Shown here: positions 44,367 to 58,080 of the stretch, in pieces
How the letters are laid out: every line of letters begins with the position of its first letter
Numbering within the stretch: position 1 is the stretch's first letter
NCBI GenBank assembly: GCA_022592435.1
Contig: JABYQS010000002.1
Location: 558,001-622,000, forward strand
Source of the DNA: Cerioporus squamosus
Taxonomy: Eukaryota; Basidiomycota; Agaricomycetes; Polyporales; Polyporaceae
Length of the DNA: 64,000 nucleotides
Reading direction: 5' to 3'
Program-made: the position numbers and the translations under genes
The notes under the pieces: generated by a model
Told to the model about the DNA's origin: nothing
Databases searched by the model: none
What the model saw: only the letters and a program-made list of their open reading frames with translations

Positions 44367-47300
44367 TCAAAACCTGGACGTAGGAAGATCACCCCATTCC
44401 ACCAACGGCCGTGGTTTCTCAGTCACTGGCAGCGTAGCGCGGAACGCCTTGGGATCCTGTATGAACACTGCCCGTTCGTCTGGCACGACCTTCTCTTCCA
44501 AGTCAGCAGCAGGGTACTGCTTGAGCAATGTTGGGACCGCTGCAGTGAGCTCCTGCGCGACCGTGGGAGGGACAGTCGCTGCCTGTGCCAGGAGCGTATC
44601 GCGCCAGTACTTCCCAAATTTGTCCAGCGGAGCATCGCCGTCTGCAGCGAGCGCATCCCGCCACGCCTGTTCGTCCACAGAGTAGCCCTTCTGGGCGACC
44701 TTCTGCGCGAAGGCCTCCATGGCAGCCACACTGATCTTCGCCGGTCGGGGCTTCTGGGACTTGAGGTGCACCGAAACCTTTGCCCGCTCTGGTGACGAGG
44801 GGTCCACATGAGAGCGGTAAAGGGAAAGTACTTCCTCCTTGGTTACGCCCTCAATCAACTCAGCCTCAATATCCCCTGCAAGGATTCCTCAACTATTGGC
44901 CAACGCAAAACGACAGCTGAAGGACTCACGGCGGTGGAAGTCGAGGTAGCCCCACTCGATCTGAATCCAGAACCGGTTCATCTCCTCGTTGAGATTCTTC
45001 GGAGCCTCTCGCCATTGCTTTTGCAGGGCGGTCTTGTGCTCGAGGAACTCGCTCTCGGGCATGGCCTCGATCTTCTGGGACATCTCGCGCAAGAATGCGT
45101 CCACCCGCTGCTCGAGGTAGATCGGATCCCGCTCGCTCTGCACGATGATCCCAATGCCGGACTGCCCTCCCCCAGTCAGCTGCCAGAGGGACAACGACAC
45201 GATATATCCAAGCTGTTCGCGTGTTCGTAATGTAGCAAAGGCGGGTTCAGAGAGTATATGGGCGATGAGTGCCGTCATGACGTGTCGCCGCCTGTCCGTT
45301 ATATTGCTCATGTTGATGTAGTACGTGAGCGCGGAGTTGGATTCGTTCTTGTTGGGTACTGGCAAGGACCAGACGTAGTTGGAGCGAGGCGGAAGAACCA
45401 AGGACAGATCCCAAAGCTCATCCGCTGGCAACGGGGAGGCCTTGAAGATGTCTTCGACCGTCTCAGCCAACTTGCAGGCTTCATCCTTGTACATGTTGCC
45501 GATGACAGTCATACGAATGTGTAGCTTCGAGAGCACCGCCGTGATATGGGCTTGCAGTTCTTCGGGAGTGACCGCTATGCATGGTGAATATCGTCAGTAG
45601 GGAGCGAAAGACGCAGAGCCTGGGAACGCACACGAGACCTCCGCCAGAAGTTCGTCCATTGTCCACTCGCGCTCAGAGAGCAAGTATCGGTTGTAGTAGT
45701 TTGACAGACGGTAAGGAGCTCCGAGGAAGTAGTTCTCATACTCCCGTTTGGCCTGGCGATTTTATGTATTGAGTCGGAGTCCCATCACGATGAGAGGAAG
45801 CCGTACCTGATCCTTCAAGACAGCCAGTCTGTCCGGGTCCACCTTGATGTTCTTCGCACGCTCGACAACGGTCTTCGCAAGTAGGGGCAGCTTGTCGTTG
45901 TAACCGCTCAGAGTGATATACAGCCCAAGCGACTGATGGGAGAAGTTGTAGGAGAGCCCCGCAAGATCGGCATCATACGCAAATTCGGTGAGCGAATCAT
46001 TGACATGGTCTGCAAACAACCTGATAGCTACATTAGCCAGTCGCTCAGATGCTCTTCTGCGACACTCACCTTGTCAAAACGGAGGCTCGGGCGGAGGAGT
46101 TCGGAACAGGGCTACATCATCATCAGGGAAAGAGTCAACCTCGAACAACGAAGAGGCGTACCTGCGGATGTCCATGATGACCTGGGCTTTTGGAACCCAG
46201 AACTGATCATCTCTCTTGTGCCATAGAGAAATCAACGGAGTCTCGCGAATCAGGAACGGACGCTTCGAAGGCTGTTGTTGTCGTCGGTCATCTTGTCTTG
46301 CTTCTGAGCGTGGAAAGACCAACCTTCTCAACTTCGCGCTTCTCCACATCAAGGTTCGTCGGAATGAACTCGTTCGGTCCGGGAAGGAAGAGCTCCTTGA
46401 TGTCGTTTGATCCGTTCGCTTGCTTGATGGAGTCTTCACTGTACCGCTCGACATGGTATGGCGTACCGTACCACGGCTCCTTCTCCCACGAAAGGTCTTT
46501 GCCCCTGATACGTTCATGCTCCTCGGCTTTCGCCATGAGGACGGTCCGCGAGCGATCGATGGAGAGCGAATTCAGGATTTCGCGCATCTCCCTCTCTCCT
46601 CCATTCTCTGGATCGCTCTCATCCCATTCTTGTACCAGTTGAGGCGCAGAGAGGATGAGTTCCGGAGGAACAGGCCAAGCCATATGTTCGGTCACCCAGA
46701 CGGCGTAGTCATCCGGGCGGCGCTTCTCCGCAAAGCGGAACCGAGTCGCGCTGATGAGACTGCGCTCTTTCTGGACCCATGGAGGGAATTCTGACGATCG
46801 AAGAAGGGAGATGTACTTGAAGACCGACTGGACGAGGGTGTCGTATTTCTCTGACATGCGTCGTGTCAGGCTTGGTCGCTTGGGACATGAAGGTAAGTTA
46901 TATGCACTCACCAAACCCTTGCGGAGTCATGTACAGGGTCACCTTGAACATGGCAAACCCTCTTGCAAGGTTTTGAGGACCTGCAGACAGAGCGGTAATC
47001 CAACCCTTCTGCTTCAGGTACGAATGCAACGACCCTGGTCCTTCGTGCCCAAGGAAGTGAGCTAGGAATCCGGACGGCTTGTAGCGCCACATTGGTGGCA
47101 AATACGGTAGAGGAAAGCTGATTTCGAGTGCGTGGAAGGACATAACGGTTTGTATTGAGACCACCGTCTGAAGGTGAGTCAGTACTTGCACATCCAACAC
47201 TGTTCAACTATTACTCACGCCCATCTCATTAGCCCCAAACGGATGGTCGGAGATCAGGTGCAGAGGCTCCTTGCCGCGGTTCGGTATAGGCGAGAAGAAG

Positions 47301-48598
47301 GTGGCGACCATCTCAGAGAGCTCGTCCAGGGATTCTGAAGGGGCGAAACCAGTTCATCGCTGGGACCGAGACAAAAATGGAGTTTCCGACGCACCTTTGC
47401 CCACAACACATAACCGCATCCGACCAGCACAATACTCCTGGCTCCACCACTCTACCAGCCGTCGGCGGGTCTCTCTGCCCACAACCCCACCATCACCCTC
47501 GAGCTCACTGCTGGCCGAGCTCACCGAGGGAGCTGGGGAAGCCGCGCGCGAGTCATCAGGAGTGGTGGTCAGGCTACCGTCTGCGCTCTTCATGATGCCA
47601 TTGCTGTTCAGCAAGCCCTTCGCCTTCAGCTCCTTCCCAACCCTCGACAAGCTCTCCTTGTTGCCAGAGCCGAACTTGCGCCACGGGTGTCCGTCCTTGC
47701 TGAGATGTTTGTTGACCTGGAAGATGCGCCAGATATCGCTCTGATGGTTCTTCTTGTGCTCTGAATCGACCGCATTCAGCTCCCGCACCGTGCACGAGGG
47801 TGCGAAGAGGGGTGAGTGAAAGAAGCCAGAGAAACGCTCGAGCGCTCCTCCCAGCGCTGACGTGGAAACGTTGAAGTAGTAGTTCGTGTTGGATGTGCCG
47901 GTATATGCATTGGAACTGCCGTTGTTCTTGGAGAGATACTATGAAGAGAAGTAGCAGGGATCAGGGAATGTACACGAGAACGCTGATTGACTGGCGTACC
48001 TCGGAGTACTCGTTCTCTCTAGGGAATTGTTCCGTGCCCTACATTTACCGTCAGAGAAGAACGATGCTAAAGATGTCAACATGAACGAACCATGAACAGG
48101 AGATGTTCGCAGAAATGGGCGAGACCCGGCATATCATCCTGGTAATAGCTCACTGTCAGAACCCGCTGCCTGTCTACAGAGATGTCATGACAGCTTGTCT
48201 TGCCTCAACAAGAAAAGCAGCCGTCCAGTAACAGCATCTCAGAAGAGTGTCCCACTCACCGGATCATATAAGTGGCCCACCGCTACGTCTAAGCTCGCGG
48301 CTGCCTTGTCTGCCTTCGCATGATGCACCAGCATCGCCTGAAGCCCATTATCCAGCCTAATTAGCCTATAATCCCGATCATCTTGAGGAGACTTTTGAAT
48401 CGGTTTCGTGAAGACGTCGTACGACGTCGGACCAGTGGTGACGCGCGTCCATGAACCAGAATCAGCAGCAGCAGCAGCGACCATTGCAAAGCCGGCGGTA
48501 AAGGATAGAATGTTTCGATAAGGAGAGTTCAAGCGTGTAGACGGAGCAAGAGTCCGGGAGAGGGGGAGGCGACGTCGAGTCGCAAGGAGTCGCAGCAT
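44367..48598 (-). CDS. Insulin-degrading enzyme family metalloprotease
   Basis: About a dozen exons encoding some 1,100 residues. The inverted zinc motif HFCEH (HxxEH) lies at about 48,135 with the distal zinc ligand in AVDSEHKKNHQSD, so the M16 active site is complete. Further family words are SKNNGSSNAYTGTSNTNYYF, LRTREQLGYIVS (C-terminal half), NESNSALTYYINM and NLNEEMNRFWIQI. The enzyme forms two halves enclosing a chamber that degrades peptides of limited size; the yeast equivalent, Ste23, processes a-factor. The start at 48598 gives MLRLLATRRRLPLSR, a good mitochondrial presequence; an ATG at 48634 would add 12 residues. A Ser/Pro-rich insert (TTTPDDSRAASPAPSVSS) in the first domain is not typical of the family. 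Confidence 0.92.
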
Positions 48599-49158
48599 GC
48601 GCGTGCTAGTGGCAGACTGAGAATAGACTTCCAAGTGGCTTTTTGTCCCAGCTTACGGCAAATAGCGGACACAATGCATCACGCAGGAGTACCACACCAG
48701 CTGCAGGCGCCCCGAGAGACGACGAAGTGCCTGAGTATGGGAGAACGGCGCGAACTTGCAGTGCCGAGTTGTCTGTCGAAGCAAGGCTGCGCGAGCTCCA
48801 GAGAGCGTGCGCGCGCGAAGGGCACAGACTTTGGCGCTCAGCAATGCACGCATCCTTGTCGAGTGTGCGGTGTGCGGTGAACACCGTATAGGGACTCCGG
48901 TAGGACTATCGAGTATGCGATTGTGCGAATGACAACGCGATTGGATGGTCAGGCAGCGCGGAGCCACGAAATCATGACATAGAGCAAAGGAAAGCGATGC
49001 GATAATGCACAACAGAGCTGGTGATCGTGTACATAACAGTAGAGACCGGAAGAGAGGAAGGAGAGTATCACTAGAGTATCCGTGACAGAAGAAGAGTGGT
49101 AGAAGCCGACAGACAGTACGCCCACTGACACAACAAGGATAGAGCTGAAACGCGATGG
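48599..49158. other. Intergenic between protease and CKS1 genes
   Basis: About 560 bp. A 209-codon open frame on the minus strand (48653-49282) has no conserved words and overlaps the last CKS1 exon in another frame, so it is not called. The region holds the protease promoter and the CKS1 3' flank. Confidence 0.5.
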
Positions 49159-49647
49159 TCACTTCCGCTTCGCCGGCTGCTTCCCTCCTCCCGCCGCTCG
49201 ACCATTCATTGCCGCGTGCATCTGGTCGAAATTCTTCGGACGACGGAAGAGGAGGACATGGGGCTCGGGTGCTGAGCATCAAGGCTTATGAAGAGTGCGA
49301 GCTATATCGGTCGAAGAAGCCATACTCACCGTGGACTTCATAGTGTTCCCAGCCAAGACTCTGCGTGATGCCAATGCCTCGCCACTCTTCCTCCGTGAGC
49401 AATCGCAGGGTGCCGGTGTTATCCGGGTTGAAGAAGTTCTTCGGAATCATCTTGAAGAGCGGTTTGGGTAGGATGACATGACGATATTCGTATTCATCGT
49501 CCGAGTAGCGTTCTGAATAGTGGATCCTGCAGAAAGATTCATCGACTGAGTGCCTGAGATGGCCGAGGATCGTAAACCGACGCACTTCTCGATATACTCC
49601 TCTAGCTTGCGCATAGCATCTTGTTGCTTGGCGTCTTGAGCGTCCAT
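49159..49647 (-). CDS. CKS1: Cyclin-dependent kinase regulatory subunit
   Basis: The three exons 49647-49586, 49526-49330 and 49271-49159 total 372 nt (123 residues). The Cks fold is complete: [40 protein letters not shown] and the hinge and final strand [13 protein letters not shown], ending in a basic tail (KQPAKRK). Cks1/Suc1 binds Cdk1 and phospho-Thr sites, enabling multisite phosphorylation and cyclin or inhibitor turnover. A Phe/Pro/Asn-rich insert (FFNPDNTGT) lies in the loop before LRLLTEEEW. The ATG at 49647 is preferred; one at 49701 is also in frame. Divergent from MER3. Confidence 0.94.
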
Positions 49648-49896
49648 GGCAGATCGCAACTTCGAAGCAGAAAGAATAACGGGGTTAAAAGAGGACGGCA
49701 AGAGGCAAATGAGCGAGGACTAGGACGCGACTGGCGAGGACTGGACAGGGAAGGCCACTCAGGCTCAGAGGACGAGGACGCGAAGAGTCACGCGTGACAC
49801 ACGCACCACGTGAGCGGGACGCGACTGACTCTCGATCGCGCCGGCGTCGTGCACTGCGCTCTTTGTCTCCTCCCACCATCTCCTCGAGCTACTAAC
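49648..49896. promoter_or_regulatory. Divergent promoter region CKS1/MER3
   Basis: 249 bp between start codons of a mitotic cell-cycle gene and a meiotic helicase gene. The sharing is suggested by spacing. An early-meiosis element was not identified. Confidence 0.45.
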
Positions 49897-52800
49897 ATGT
49901 ATCGTATGTTCTCTACATACACGGAGGGCGCTGGGAACAGCACACAGTATTCTGGCTACGACGATGATGGTTACGTTCACAATTTCCCCCAAGGAGCATC
50001 CCTCGCTGCCGACGGTGCCGCCTACGAAGGCGAAAACGATAACTGCATGTATAACGACGAGGTGGATGACTTGCTATACGAGATAGGTGAGCATTTTTTA
50101 ATTTAATGACGCGTATGCCTCAACTCTGTGCAGGGAACTCGTCTCCCTCTCCTCCAGATCGTAGTCAACAGCGGCGAGCATGGCAACTTTCTCCCCAAAT
50201 CCCCCCTCAGAACAATTACGTTCCAGCTCTACCACACGGCGCATTGGGTGCGAGATGCAAAACAAACACTGAATTCTACAACGGCCTCTACATGGACCAT
50301 CCAGACAACGACGGGCCCCCGTACCAAGTACAGCAGAGCATGGGTAGGTCTCTCGAGCCTATTGGGTCAGATCAAGCAGCACTAACATTTCCGGCTAATG
50401 AGGAGATGCAAGAGAGACCTGGCCCCATCTGCGGCATGAGACTCCTGATAGAGGATTTGCCCCCATGGGGAGCGCTTCCGAGCAACATCACGCTGCTTCG
50501 TCGGGACGTGCGGGAACACTTCAGAGGAGTGCATACAGCGACCATTCTGGTGCAAGTTCCTCACACAATGCTACGACACGATTACGACCTGTGTCGGACT
50601 TGCGTACGGCGAAACGTTTGAGTGCCTTATCCGCGTCGAGCTAACTGGGCTCCGCATACAGCGGATATATATCGAAGTCTCTTCAAGTTCGGGGTCTTCA
50701 ATGCTGTCCAGTCTCGATGCTTTGACACGGTGAAATTCTACGAGCTGTTCCTCGCGCATATATGTTGACGCCGTGCAATCAGGTTATGCACTCTAACGAG
50801 AACATGGTGGGTTGTTATGCGTTCTTCGTGCTTTCTTATACTGAACATGTGCGGTCTAGGTCATCAGTGGTATGATCGCCAGATGGAAGCACCTTACCCA
50901 GTACACTGACGCCATCCTTCAAGCCCCGACGGGAAGTGGCAAAACAGTGCTTTTCGAGCTCGCCATCGTCAAAATGTTAAGAGAGGCTGCGGGCACTGGT
51001 CTGAAAGTCAAGTGCGTCTACATTGCCCCCACCAAGGTACTTCACTTCCGAGACTTCTACGCATGTATGCGCTCATCACCTGTGCAGTCTCTCTGCACCG
51101 AGAAAGCGAGCGACTGGCAAAGCAAGTTCGCTCCATTCGGAGCGAAATGTGAATCAGGATTTACTTGTCGACACAGCTACAGTCCTCATCTTGAGTTGTT
51201 GCAGGCTCCGAGTTGACTGGGGACACCGTCAACACCGGCCGAGGGGCATGGGGAGATGCAAAAGACGCGACGATCATGTGAGTTATATCTTTCTCAATCA
51301 TACCCTTCTATGCTTATTATTAATCCTGACTTATAGTGTCACAACTGTCAGTAGTCATTTGGCCATATGGCTACATTAGTACTTTACTGATGGCCGATCA
51401 TAGGGAGAGAAATGGGATAGTCTCACGCGTAACTGGTAAGTTTCAATAGTCGCCCCCAAGCTCCCCTACATATCCCGCTTCGCTAGGCAGGACCACAGCC
51501 ATATTTTGTCGCAAATACAACTTTTCCTCATAGACGAGGCAAGTCTTCGTCTACCTACTAGTCGGATACAGTAACTAGCTGACCCACGATAATCAGGTAC
51601 ATCTGCTCAATGAAACGCGCGGAAGCACACTGGAGGTTGTCGTCTCCCGTATGAAGCTCCACGGGCGTTCGGTGCGCTTCCTGGTAGTCTCGGCCACCGT
51701 ACCGAACATCAGGGACGTCGCGGAATGGGTAGGCAACCAAAGTGGTGATGGGCTTGCGACAGTGAAGGAGGTATGTGACCTCGCATCAGTCACTCAAGTG
51801 CGACCTTCTGACTCTGTAGATAGTTCGGGGAAGATTTCCGGCCGTGCAAGCTGTCAAAGTTTGTTTATGGTCTTCCCCGACGCAAGGACACGAACGACTT
51901 CGTCTTCGCAAAGGCACTGGATTATAAGTTGTACGGCGTTCTGCAACAGCATTGCCACGACAAGCCGGTCCTTGTTTTCTGTGCCACTCGCAAAGGTGAA
52001 TTCATCCAACTATCAAGGCTACTTCGTGCGGCTCCTGATCCTATAGAAAGGGGTGATGGTGGCCGCAGAACATATTCTCAAGGAATACGAAGAGGCCACC
52101 TCCAAGAGAGAGTCCTTGCCTTGGTCGAAACCTCCCAGGTCCGGCATATTGCACCAACCGAACGTGACACATGCTGATACATATATACTCTCAGAATCAA
52201 CCATATCTTCAGTAACAAGCAGCTAGATAGTGAGGGTCGAATGGGCAGCTTTATCATGTTCGCTGACGATGTGCAGAGCTCGCTGCTTGTGGGATTGGCG
52301 TACACCATGCCGGACTCAGCAGGGATGATCGAAGTGCGACTGAGCAGCTGTATCTTAAGAAGGTGTTAAAGGTGTTATTTGCCACTTCGGTGCGTGCGTC
52401 CCGTGCTTCCAGGCTTAGAGCTAGAGCGAGGCTCACCCCATGCAAGACTCTCGCGGTCGGCGTTAACTTACGTGAGTGAAGTGTCCCGCAACCATCTTTT
52501 GCGTGATTGAACAATATCAGCCGCGCACACTGTCGTGATCAAGGGAGTCAAGTTATACCACAACAATGCCTCGCAAGAGTACTCCGACCTTGACGTGATG
52601 CAGATGATTGGCCGCGCGGTGAGTAGGCTCTTTCAGGAGACATCCGCGCCGATTGCTCAGTTACGTGACGATTGAACTTTTCGTCCGAGCAGGGTCGTCC
52701 GCAATTCGACAAGGAAGGCGTAGCCGTCATCATGTGCGAGCAAGAGCTTGAAACCAAATACCGTGCGCTTGCACAGGGCCAGACCGTCCTTGAGAGTAGT

Positions 52801-55800
52801 CTCCACCTCTCCCTCGCTGAGCACATAAACTCCGAGATCGCGCTGGGCACTATCACGAGTATGGAGACAACGAAGGAGTGGCTTCACAACTCGTTCTTGT
52901 ATCGGCGCCTGCGACAGAATCCTGCGCATTACGACATCAAGAAGGAAGGTGACAAGTCCTGGGAGGAGAGGATCGACCAACTTGTCTCGGACAGTGTGGC
53001 TACTTTGGTTCAGGCGGAGATGGTCAGTCGTGGCCAAAGTGATGCGTTGTCCTCCACCGAGTACGGGGACATCATGAGCAAGGTGGGTATCGTTCACTCG
53101 GTGATCCCCTTCCCCGTATGTTCACGCTACATCACAGTTCTATATCCGACAAGCAACTGTAAGTCTTAACACGAAGTGCAGTTGGGTGAACCTCACATTA
53201 GCCCAGATGATACGGATCATGAAGTTGTCCGAAAAGGCGTCTGTGCGAGAGATCGTGAGCCATTGCCTAACGATCTCCAATTACGATCTAACATGGTACT
53301 GTAGCTCGAGATGCTGTCCAGTGCAGAAGAGTGAGGGGCTTCTTGACCATCTATAGCCAGAACAGGCTGACGTAGACCTTGCCAGGTTCGCCGACATAAA
53401 GTTCAGATCTGGAGAGAAGCAGGTGAGCGACGGACTACTGGCATATCGTGCCCCAGCTCATAATGCAATCTCGCGTGTAGGTCTACAACAAGCTGCGGAC
53501 GCATCACGATATACGTTATACTGTCAAGAAGATTGAGAAACCCTCGGACAAAGTCTTCATCCTCATTCAATCCATTCTGGGCGCTATCAACCTTTCCGAC
53601 CCGGAGTACAAGAGCGGAGAGACTCAACCATACCTCGAGTCCCTTCCTATTCTGCGACATATCTCGCGTATCGCTCGTGGTGAGTCAGACGACAAGCTAT
53701 CATCTTTTGAATAACGAGCGGGCTCATCTTTGGATCTCCAGCGGTTGTCGAGGTGGCGAATACGAGAAAGGCCGGCGGGCTTCTCAAGAATGCATTGGAG
53801 GTGTAGGTCATGTCGGCATGTGTGTTCATGCAAGGTTCGCTCATGAATGTTAGGCTGCGCTGCCTGAACGCGAAAGCCTGGGAGGATCGTAGTGTCGTCT
53901 TCCGGCAGCTGGACGATATAGGCCTGAAATCGTGAGTGATTCGCTGCTTCTCGGACAATATGTACTGACGAAGTTGCAGACTGAAGGTGGGACATGATGA
54001 GTTAACCGTGTGTCGTGGAATGCTGAGTGCTGAATGTGACTTCACAGGTTCTGGCGGAGCATAACGTCACATCATTCACAGCTCTTCGCAAGATGGACCC
54101 CGCACGTATCGAGATGGTGAGTAGGAGTTGTCAAGCACACATCAGCCTTTTAGGCTGAGCCATGTCTAGCTGTTGAACCGCAAGGCTCCTTTCGGCCACG
54201 ATGTCCTGGCTGCAGCGAATAATCTTCCGCAGTATACCCTGACTCTCTCTGAAATTGATGTTTCAACCCGGAAAGACTGTGTGGAGGTGGAACTATCTGT
54301 TGAATGCGGATTGGTGCTGGACCTCAAAGCGGCGAAGTCGAAGAAGAACAAGAAGACCAAGCGTTACGACATGACCTTGGTGCTGACCTTGACGTCGGAC
54401 CACAGTTTTGTCGACTTCCGTCGTATTTCGTACGCGCTCTCGCTCATCAAACGATTGTATGCTGACCTATGCCCAAGTACACATGCCCTGAAGGAGACCA
54501 GGACTTTCGAGGTCACCGCGAAATTGACAAAGCCCAGTCAATCAGTGGTGGTGTATATCTCCTCCGTATGTGATCCACAAGAGGAGGAACGAATACTGTG
54601 CTACAGCTGATAATGTTGCAGGATACATTTGCTGGAGTGACAGCTTCGGCTTCGTACAAACCTGATATCGCATCGTCAGCCTATCCCGTCATGGACACCC
54701 GACCCCAAGATGCACTGGTATGCCCCTCCATTCGCAATTGCGCTTCCCTCTCACAGCCTTTGTAGGCGATGGATCTTGAGGGACTCGAGGATATTCCAGA
54801 CTTCTGGGATATGGAAGGCGGAGACTTCGACGACGACAAGACGCTTGCGAAAGATATTGCTGTGCAGACTGGCAGTAAGTGAAGCATACTCTATTTCAGC
54901 AAAACATAATTGACTCAGGGCGTGTAGCTTCAAGAGCGAGGAAGATGACGCCGCCTACTCAAACGAGGAGAAAGGCAGACCAAACAATGCGGCAACGACG
55001 GTCACATATGCCACGAAGCAATTGCCTAATGGCAACTTCGAGTGTGTGGTCTCCCGCTCGGCACCTGACCATGCTCTCATCATACCCATTCAAAGGTGCA
55101 ACCATACCTGCAAGGACAAGACCAAATGCAGACACCTCTGGTAGGTTTGTGTGAGCCGAAATATTCCTTTGCTCAGCGTCCTTCTTTGGATCAGCTGCCG
55201 CGACGGCCTTGCGAAGCCTCCGCCCATGACGAAAAAGCGCCTGGAAGCTATCGTCGAGGCGAATGCGTCTCAAACCCAAGCAGTAACACCCTCGCAGACG
55301 ACATCCACGGCTCGTTCGCAGCAGAGCACCTCCAAGGCTAAGCCGAAGCCGAAAGAATACTCAAAACCACAGGTCAAGCCGGACCGTTCACTCAAGCATC
55401 TGGAGGCTCTACACGAGCAGACTGGAGTGAAGGAGAACTTGCAATTAGGCGACCGTAGCCGTATCAAGCTTGATACTGATATGCAGGACGGCCCGAAACG
55501 AGTGCGCAAACCTGTGCCAGTCTTCGACCTAGAGTTTGCTCGTCTTGACGACGGACCTACGATGCCCAAGATTGATGACTCCTGCATGCTCTCCGAATCT
55601 GACGACGACCTACCTGATGCTCGTGGTATCTTAGGCTCTTTGCGAGGCTCCGACCCTGCCCGACCTACTGCTGTTTCCGACTCGACGGACTATGCAGACC
55701 CCGAGTTCGACGCCCTCATAGCCAATCTGCCCCTTGTCTGCGACCCTGGCGCGACTGCTGCTCGAACGAATGTCTCTCATGCTTCGGGTCGAGCCCAGGC

Positions 55801-56434
55801 GACGGCAACTCCGGCTCGGAAGAGAAAGCTACAATCTTCCGAGTCTCCGCGTCCGACGAAGAGGTCGACTCACGATAGGGAAGAGTCCCCTATCGAGGTC
55901 TGGATACAATGATGCTCTGGTTCGGAGACTGCAACTCTTACACAAAATTCTCAGATTTACTCTTCCCCTGCGCGGGCAGAGACGAAGCGGGAAGAACCAA
56001 TCTTCGATCTTTCGATGTCCGATGAAGGAGCCAGCGGAGCAGACGCCTCTCAACTCTTCTTGCCCGCCTTCCACTCGTCACCGGCTACATCTCCTGCTCC
56101 TACTCGGACGTACGACGACGAGGGCTTCGTTCTCGATACCAGCTTCTTCGACATTGTCCCGGCTACTCCGGACTGGACGGTAGGCGAGGCTGCGCAGTCT
56201 TCCCAAGCTCGCAGCACGAACCAGGACGATGCTTGGTCCCTCCGACGATTCGTGTCTAATCGCCAGGACAGCAACGCTTCGCTTGGACGGTCCGACGATA
56301 CTCACGAACGGTGTCCTCCGCGCATCCAGCAGCAGCAGGTGATAGAAGAGCAAGACGTCGACACGTACGAAGATCCGCTGGCGGAGTTCGAGGCATGGCT
56401 GAACAGCGGGGCGGTAGAGATCGTGGAGGAGTGA
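49897..56434 (+). CDS. MER3: Meiotic DNA helicase MER3/HFM1
   Basis: A long gene of twenty or more short exons. The N-terminus (MYRMFSTYTEGAG) is low-complexity. The Ski2-like helicase core has Walker A QAPTGSGKTVLFELA, the DExH box IDEVHLLNETRGS split by an intron, VVSATVPNIRDVAEW, CATRKG, HHAGLS, VIKGVKLYHN and QMIGRAGRPQFD. Winged-helix and Sec63-type regions follow (FLYRRLRQNPAHYDI, LRKMDPARIEMLLNRKAPFG). A zinc-binding motif CNHTCKDKTKCRHLCC, typical of HFM1, precedes a long acidic/Ser-rich tail ending EAWLNSGAVEIVEE. MER3/HFM1 extends recombination intermediates and promotes crossovers in meiosis, so expression should be meiotic. The intron 51539-51596 begins with GC instead of GT. Not every exon edge was fixed. 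Confidence 0.9.
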
Positions 56435-56529
56435 TTATATGCGCATGTGTACTACTAGATGGTCTATACGTGAGACAGGAGCCTCTGTAAGCTAGGCGGA
56501 ATATGTATGCAATACCAACATGGTAAAGA

Positions 56530-58080
56530 TCATGAAGATGCAGTGGGCGCACTGTTGGCACTGTCCCATGTTGACTCCTCGGGTGGGTCAGTGTATACCC
56601 TGAGCACGTCCCTGAACCGCTCGTCCCACTCGACGTCCTTGTCAGGCCTGATGATATCGAATCCTTCCTCGTTACTCCTCCACTGCAGCTCCTTCTTGAG
56701 CCGCTCTGCACGAAGTTCCACCTCCGTAGGCGGCGGGTAGTCCTTCTCCGCCTTGGTAGGCTCTCGCTTACCCCGCGCGAGCGCCCGGGCGGTCTCGAGT
56801 TTCGTGACGAGGCTACCATAGTAGCTTTTCCGCGCGTCCTGGATCTCCTTGAGGTAATCGCGCACCACAGACTTCTTGTAATAAGACTCGGCTTCGCGGT
56901 CGAAGTCGAGATCCGTTGGGGACAGTTCCGCCTGGAAGGGCTTTTGCGGCTCGGCGGGGTCCATGCTAGCCTCTGAACGTGCAAATACCTCGGGAGGGGG
57001 CGCCGAGAATGGTCGTGTGTAGCCTTTGATGAGCTTCAACGCTGCTTCTGCACCATCGCGCACCTTGTAGCGCTCGTTAAAGAAGTCCCAGATCATGATG
57101 GGAATCTGGGTGAAGCCGATGTGGTTCGTGAAGCTCACGAGGAGCATTGGCGGCTGGGGAGGAATTGTGGCAGGAGGGACATTGAGGTGTGGAGGGATGC
57201 CGTCTGCGGGCTTGGAGGATGGAGGTGCTCGGAGGGTCGGAGACGCGAGGACGGAATATGGTCGTGAAGAGGGAATGCGCGAAGGGGTCGGGAGGGGCTC
57301 CTCGTCTCCGACGGAAGAGTCTGACGAGGGCTCGGGTTCAGGCTCGTCGAACTTCCCGTCATTTTCCAGCTCCTTCGCGAGCTGCTCCTCGCGGTCAACC
57401 ACTTCCAAGCCCTCCGTCCAGCCGCGCTTGAGCCCGGCCATGTACTCTTTGAAGGTGTGACGTCCAATAAGGACAATCCCGCCTTCGAGCCAGCGCCGAC
57501 GTTTCTCCTCAGGCGAGCTGCCAGGTAGCTGCATCGGTCCCCCCATAGGTTGATCCAATCCCAGCATCAACCTGCGCTCAGCCCGGATGTCTTCCGCGAC
57601 CCGGCGCGCGATGTCCCCAAGTCGACGGCCCTTAATCATGTCATAATCGATAGCAGCGGCGACTAGGACAGGCTAGTACGCCTCGTCAGTCAGGATACAC
57701 ACTGAAGGTGGAGGAGCGCGAACCTTGACGTACTTCCGGAAGTATCTCATGCTTCGGTCATAGTCCTCGTCACCCAGCCATTTCGCGCCGTAGACGGTGA
57801 CCTTGCGAGGGAGCTCCATGCTGCCCAGGGGCTGCGTCGCGAGGTCCTTGACCTTGTCCACATAGTCCTGACGGATCTTCTTGCACTGCTGGCGGTCGTA
57901 GATGTAGTAGCCCGTGACAGCCGAGGTGACAGAGAGAAAGATGAGCCAGTTGCGCGAGGGCAGACTAGGGCGTTTGTCGAGCCATGACGGAGGGATACCG
58001 GTGTACTGCAGCACAGTCCTCACGCCGGACTGAGGGGGCTTTGGGGACTGGAAGGCGCTGTCGCCGCCAGTCGAGCTCAT
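56530..58080 (-). CDS. TIM54: Mitochondrial inner-membrane import subunit Tim54
   Basis: The two exons 58080-57724 and 57672-56530 encode 499 residues. After a disordered start comes GIPPSWLDKRPSLPSRNW, then a single membrane helix (LIFLSVTSAVTGYYIYDR), RKVTVYGAKWLGDEDYDRS and VLVAAAIDYDMIKGRRLGDI. Then IVLIGRHTFKEYMAGLKRGW, FTNHIGFTQIPIMIWDFF, DREAESYYKKSVVRDY and RSNEEGFDIIRPDKDVEWDERF follow, all typical of Tim54. Tim54 is part of the TIM22 complex, which inserts carrier proteins into the inner membrane, and it also supports Yme1 assembly. The 3' end lies 95 bp from the end of MER3 (convergent). Divergent from SKIP with 219 bp. Confidence 0.92.

Noticed and set aside
48653..49282. 209-codon minus-strand open frame
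   Set aside because: It overlaps the last CKS1 exon in another frame and its translation is Cys/Leu/Ser-rich without conserved sequence.
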